Origin: Kuafuiihalomonas phototrophica | Lineage (GTDB): Bacteria; Myxococcota; Kuafuiibacteriia; Kuafuiibacteriales; Kuafuiibacteriaceae | Assembly: GCA_031800475.1 (NCBI GenBank) | Contig: DAPKRQ010000160.1 | Location: 1-6,204 of the forward strand | Length of the DNA: 6,204 bases | Reading direction: 5' to 3' | Shown: positions 5,130-6,204 of the stretch, piece after piece | Layout: every line of letters begins with the position of its first letter | How positions within the stretch are numbered: position 1 is the first letter of the stretch | Notes under the pieces: generated by a model | Told to the model about the DNA's origin: nothing | Database searches by the model: none | Seen by the model: the letters and a program-made list of their open reading frames with translations, nothing else | Position numbers and translations under genes: made by a program

Positions 5130-6204
5130 GTGTCTTTTGCAGCCGTGGAGGGGTCGAACGCCGAGGACCGCCCGGACGAGGCTGCGGCCCTCGACGAACC
5201 GGACAGCGGGTTCATCGACATCGCCCAAGCGTCCACGCCCCACCCTACGGTCATCGGTCCGTATCAGGTGGTCGGCATCCTGGGCGGCGGCTCCATGGCC
5301 ACCCTCTACGTGGCAAACCGCCGCTGTCGGTTCGGCTACGTGCAGCGGGTCGTCCTGAAGCGGGTCAACCGCTCGCGGGCCGATGCCGAGATGCTCCAGG
5401 AGATGCTCCTCGACGAGGCCCGCGCCATGGCCTCGTTCGGGCATCCGAACCTGGTGGCCCTGCACGACGTGGGTGAAGACGACGATGGGGTGTTCTTGGC
5501 CCTGGAGTACGTCGAGGGTACGGACCTGCGGCGGGTGAACGCCAAGCTTCGGGAACGCCGAGAAGCGCTTCCGTTCGAATTGGCCTGCTTCATCGTCGCC
5601 GAGGTCCTGCGGGGCCTGAACCACGCCCACACCGCCCGGGACCCGGACGGCCGGCCCCTCGAGATCGTACACCGGGACGTGAACCCGTCAAACGTGCTGA
5701 TCAGCGAGTCCGGTCAGGTCAAGTTGACCGACTTCGGGGTGGTGCGCATGCGCGACCGGGTTCAAAGCAAGACCGAAGCGGGCCTGGTCAAAGGAAAGTA
5801 CGCCTATCTGGCGCCCGAATACATCTCCGGCAATCCGAGCACCATCGCCACCGACCTGTACGCCGCCGGGATCATGCTCTTCGAACTCCTGACCGGGCGC
5901 GAGTGTTACACTGGAAAGAGCGCGTACGAGGTCATGTGGAAGATCGTCAACAAGGGTGTCCCGATGTATCGCCTGAATCGGGAGGGGGTCCCCGAAGATC
6001 TTCAAAAGATCGTGGCACGCTCGACCCACGTGGAGCCCGAGCGGCGCTACAAGAGCGCCCAGGACATGGCGAACGCCCTCGAGTCCTGGATGGTCAAAAA
6101 CCGCCGGCACGCCACCCCATGGGTGCTGTCGGTGTTCTTCGAGCGGCACGGGCTGCTCCCGACGGCGGAAGAGCGACCCGCCCCCATGGTCCCGTTGGCC
6201 AACT
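5130..6204 (+). CDS. Hanks-type Ser/Thr protein kinase, 3'-partial
   Basis: This frame is open to the right edge, with 358 visible residues from GTG 5130. GTG 5145 is an alternative start; no in-frame ATG occurs before the glycine loop. Residues 1-39 are an acidic linker. The kinase domain runs from about 43 to 325: glycine loop LGGGSMATLYVA (51-62), ATP lysine K77 in VVLKRV, helix-C glutamate E96 in LLDEARAMASFGHPN, hinge LALEYVEGTDL, catalytic loop HRDVNPSN (catalytic D183, N188), DFG at 201-203, activation segment GLVKGKYAYLAPE with APE at 228-230, and the helix-F region TDLYAAGIMLFELLTGREC. All core catalytic residues are present, so it should be active and phosphorylate Ser/Thr. The loop has Asn where most eukaryotic kinases have Lys, a variant I recall from myxobacterial kinases. 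The C-terminal region (sensor or membrane segment) is cut off. It is divergent from the glycosyltransferase. Confidence 0.95.
   Translation, partial: MSFAAVEGSNAEDRPDEAAALDEPDSGFIDIAQASTPHPTVIGPYQVVGILGGGSMATLYVANRRCRFGYVQRVVLKRVNRSRADAEMLQEMLLDEARAMASFGHPNLVALHDVGEDDDGVFLALEYVEGTDLRRVNAKLRERREALPFELACFIVAEVLRGLNHAHTARDPDGRPLEIVHRDVNPSNVLISESGQVKLTDFGVVRMRDRVQSKTEAGLVKGKYAYLAPEYISGNPSTIATDLYAAGIMLFELLTGRECYTGKSAYEVMWKIVNKGVPMYRLNREGVPEDLQKIVARSTHVEPERRYKSAQDMANALESWMVKNRRHATPWVLSVFFERHGLLPTAEERPAPMVPLAN

Noticed and set aside
5085..5672. N-terminal extension of the glycosyltransferase frame to an upstream ATG
   Set aside because: The extra 196 residues are exactly antisense to the conserved kinase domain and carry no domain. 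The first membrane helix fits a start at 5084 or 5045.
5688..6149. 153-residue minus-strand frame
   Set aside because: It is antisense to the catalytic half of the kinase, which has clear HRD, DFG and APE motifs.

Overview
This is a high-GC window of about 6.2 kb that looks chromosomal and most resembles Myxococcota (myxobacteria and relatives). That assignment is an inference. It rests on the GC content, GTG starts, a Hanks-type Ser/Thr kinase with a myxobacterial-style HRDVNPSN catalytic loop, a HEAT-repeat protein, and Lys/Ala-rich histone-like proteins. I see no mobile element, CRISPR array, tRNA or rRNA.

Layout. 1-1082 (+): the 3' part of a HEAT-repeat protein gene, open through the left edge. 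1088-2758 (-): a 556-residue protein with a 170-residue histone-H1-like Lys/Ala/Thr repeat tract at its N-terminal end and a long acidic C-terminal tail; it ends tail-to-tail with the HEAT gene, 5 bp apart. 2826-3251 (-): a 141-residue protein with a basic histone-like N-terminal tail and a Fis-type helix-turn-helix. 3252-3515: a 264-bp intergenic region rich in inverted repeats and a candidate promoter. 3516-5084 (-): a membrane GT2 glycosyltransferase of the plant CslA/CslC type. 5130 to the right edge (+): a Hanks-type Ser/Thr protein kinase, divergent from the glycosyltransferase with only about 45 bp between the chosen starts.

The most interesting part is the pair of basic proteins at 1088-3251. 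Both are on the minus strand, 67 bp apart, and both look like DNA-binding or nucleoid-associated proteins. Their upstream regions share a nearly identical element, TTTACCGAA, placed 17 bp downstream of a TTG-type -35-like hexamer, so they may be co-regulated. The long protein has an unusual bipolar layout: positive repeat tract, SP/R-rich linker, short predicted helical segment, then about 210 acidic residues. The repeat tract is built from 5- and 6-residue units with a 17-residue (51-bp) higher-order period and a nearly homogeneous 15-bp array at its C-terminal end, suggesting continuing expansion and contraction.

The kinase and the glycan synthase share a short divergent control region but have no clear functional link. 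The kinase could act on Ser/Thr-rich tails such as those of the histone-like protein; nothing in the sequence proves this. Gene assignments rest on reading motifs by eye, without database searches.
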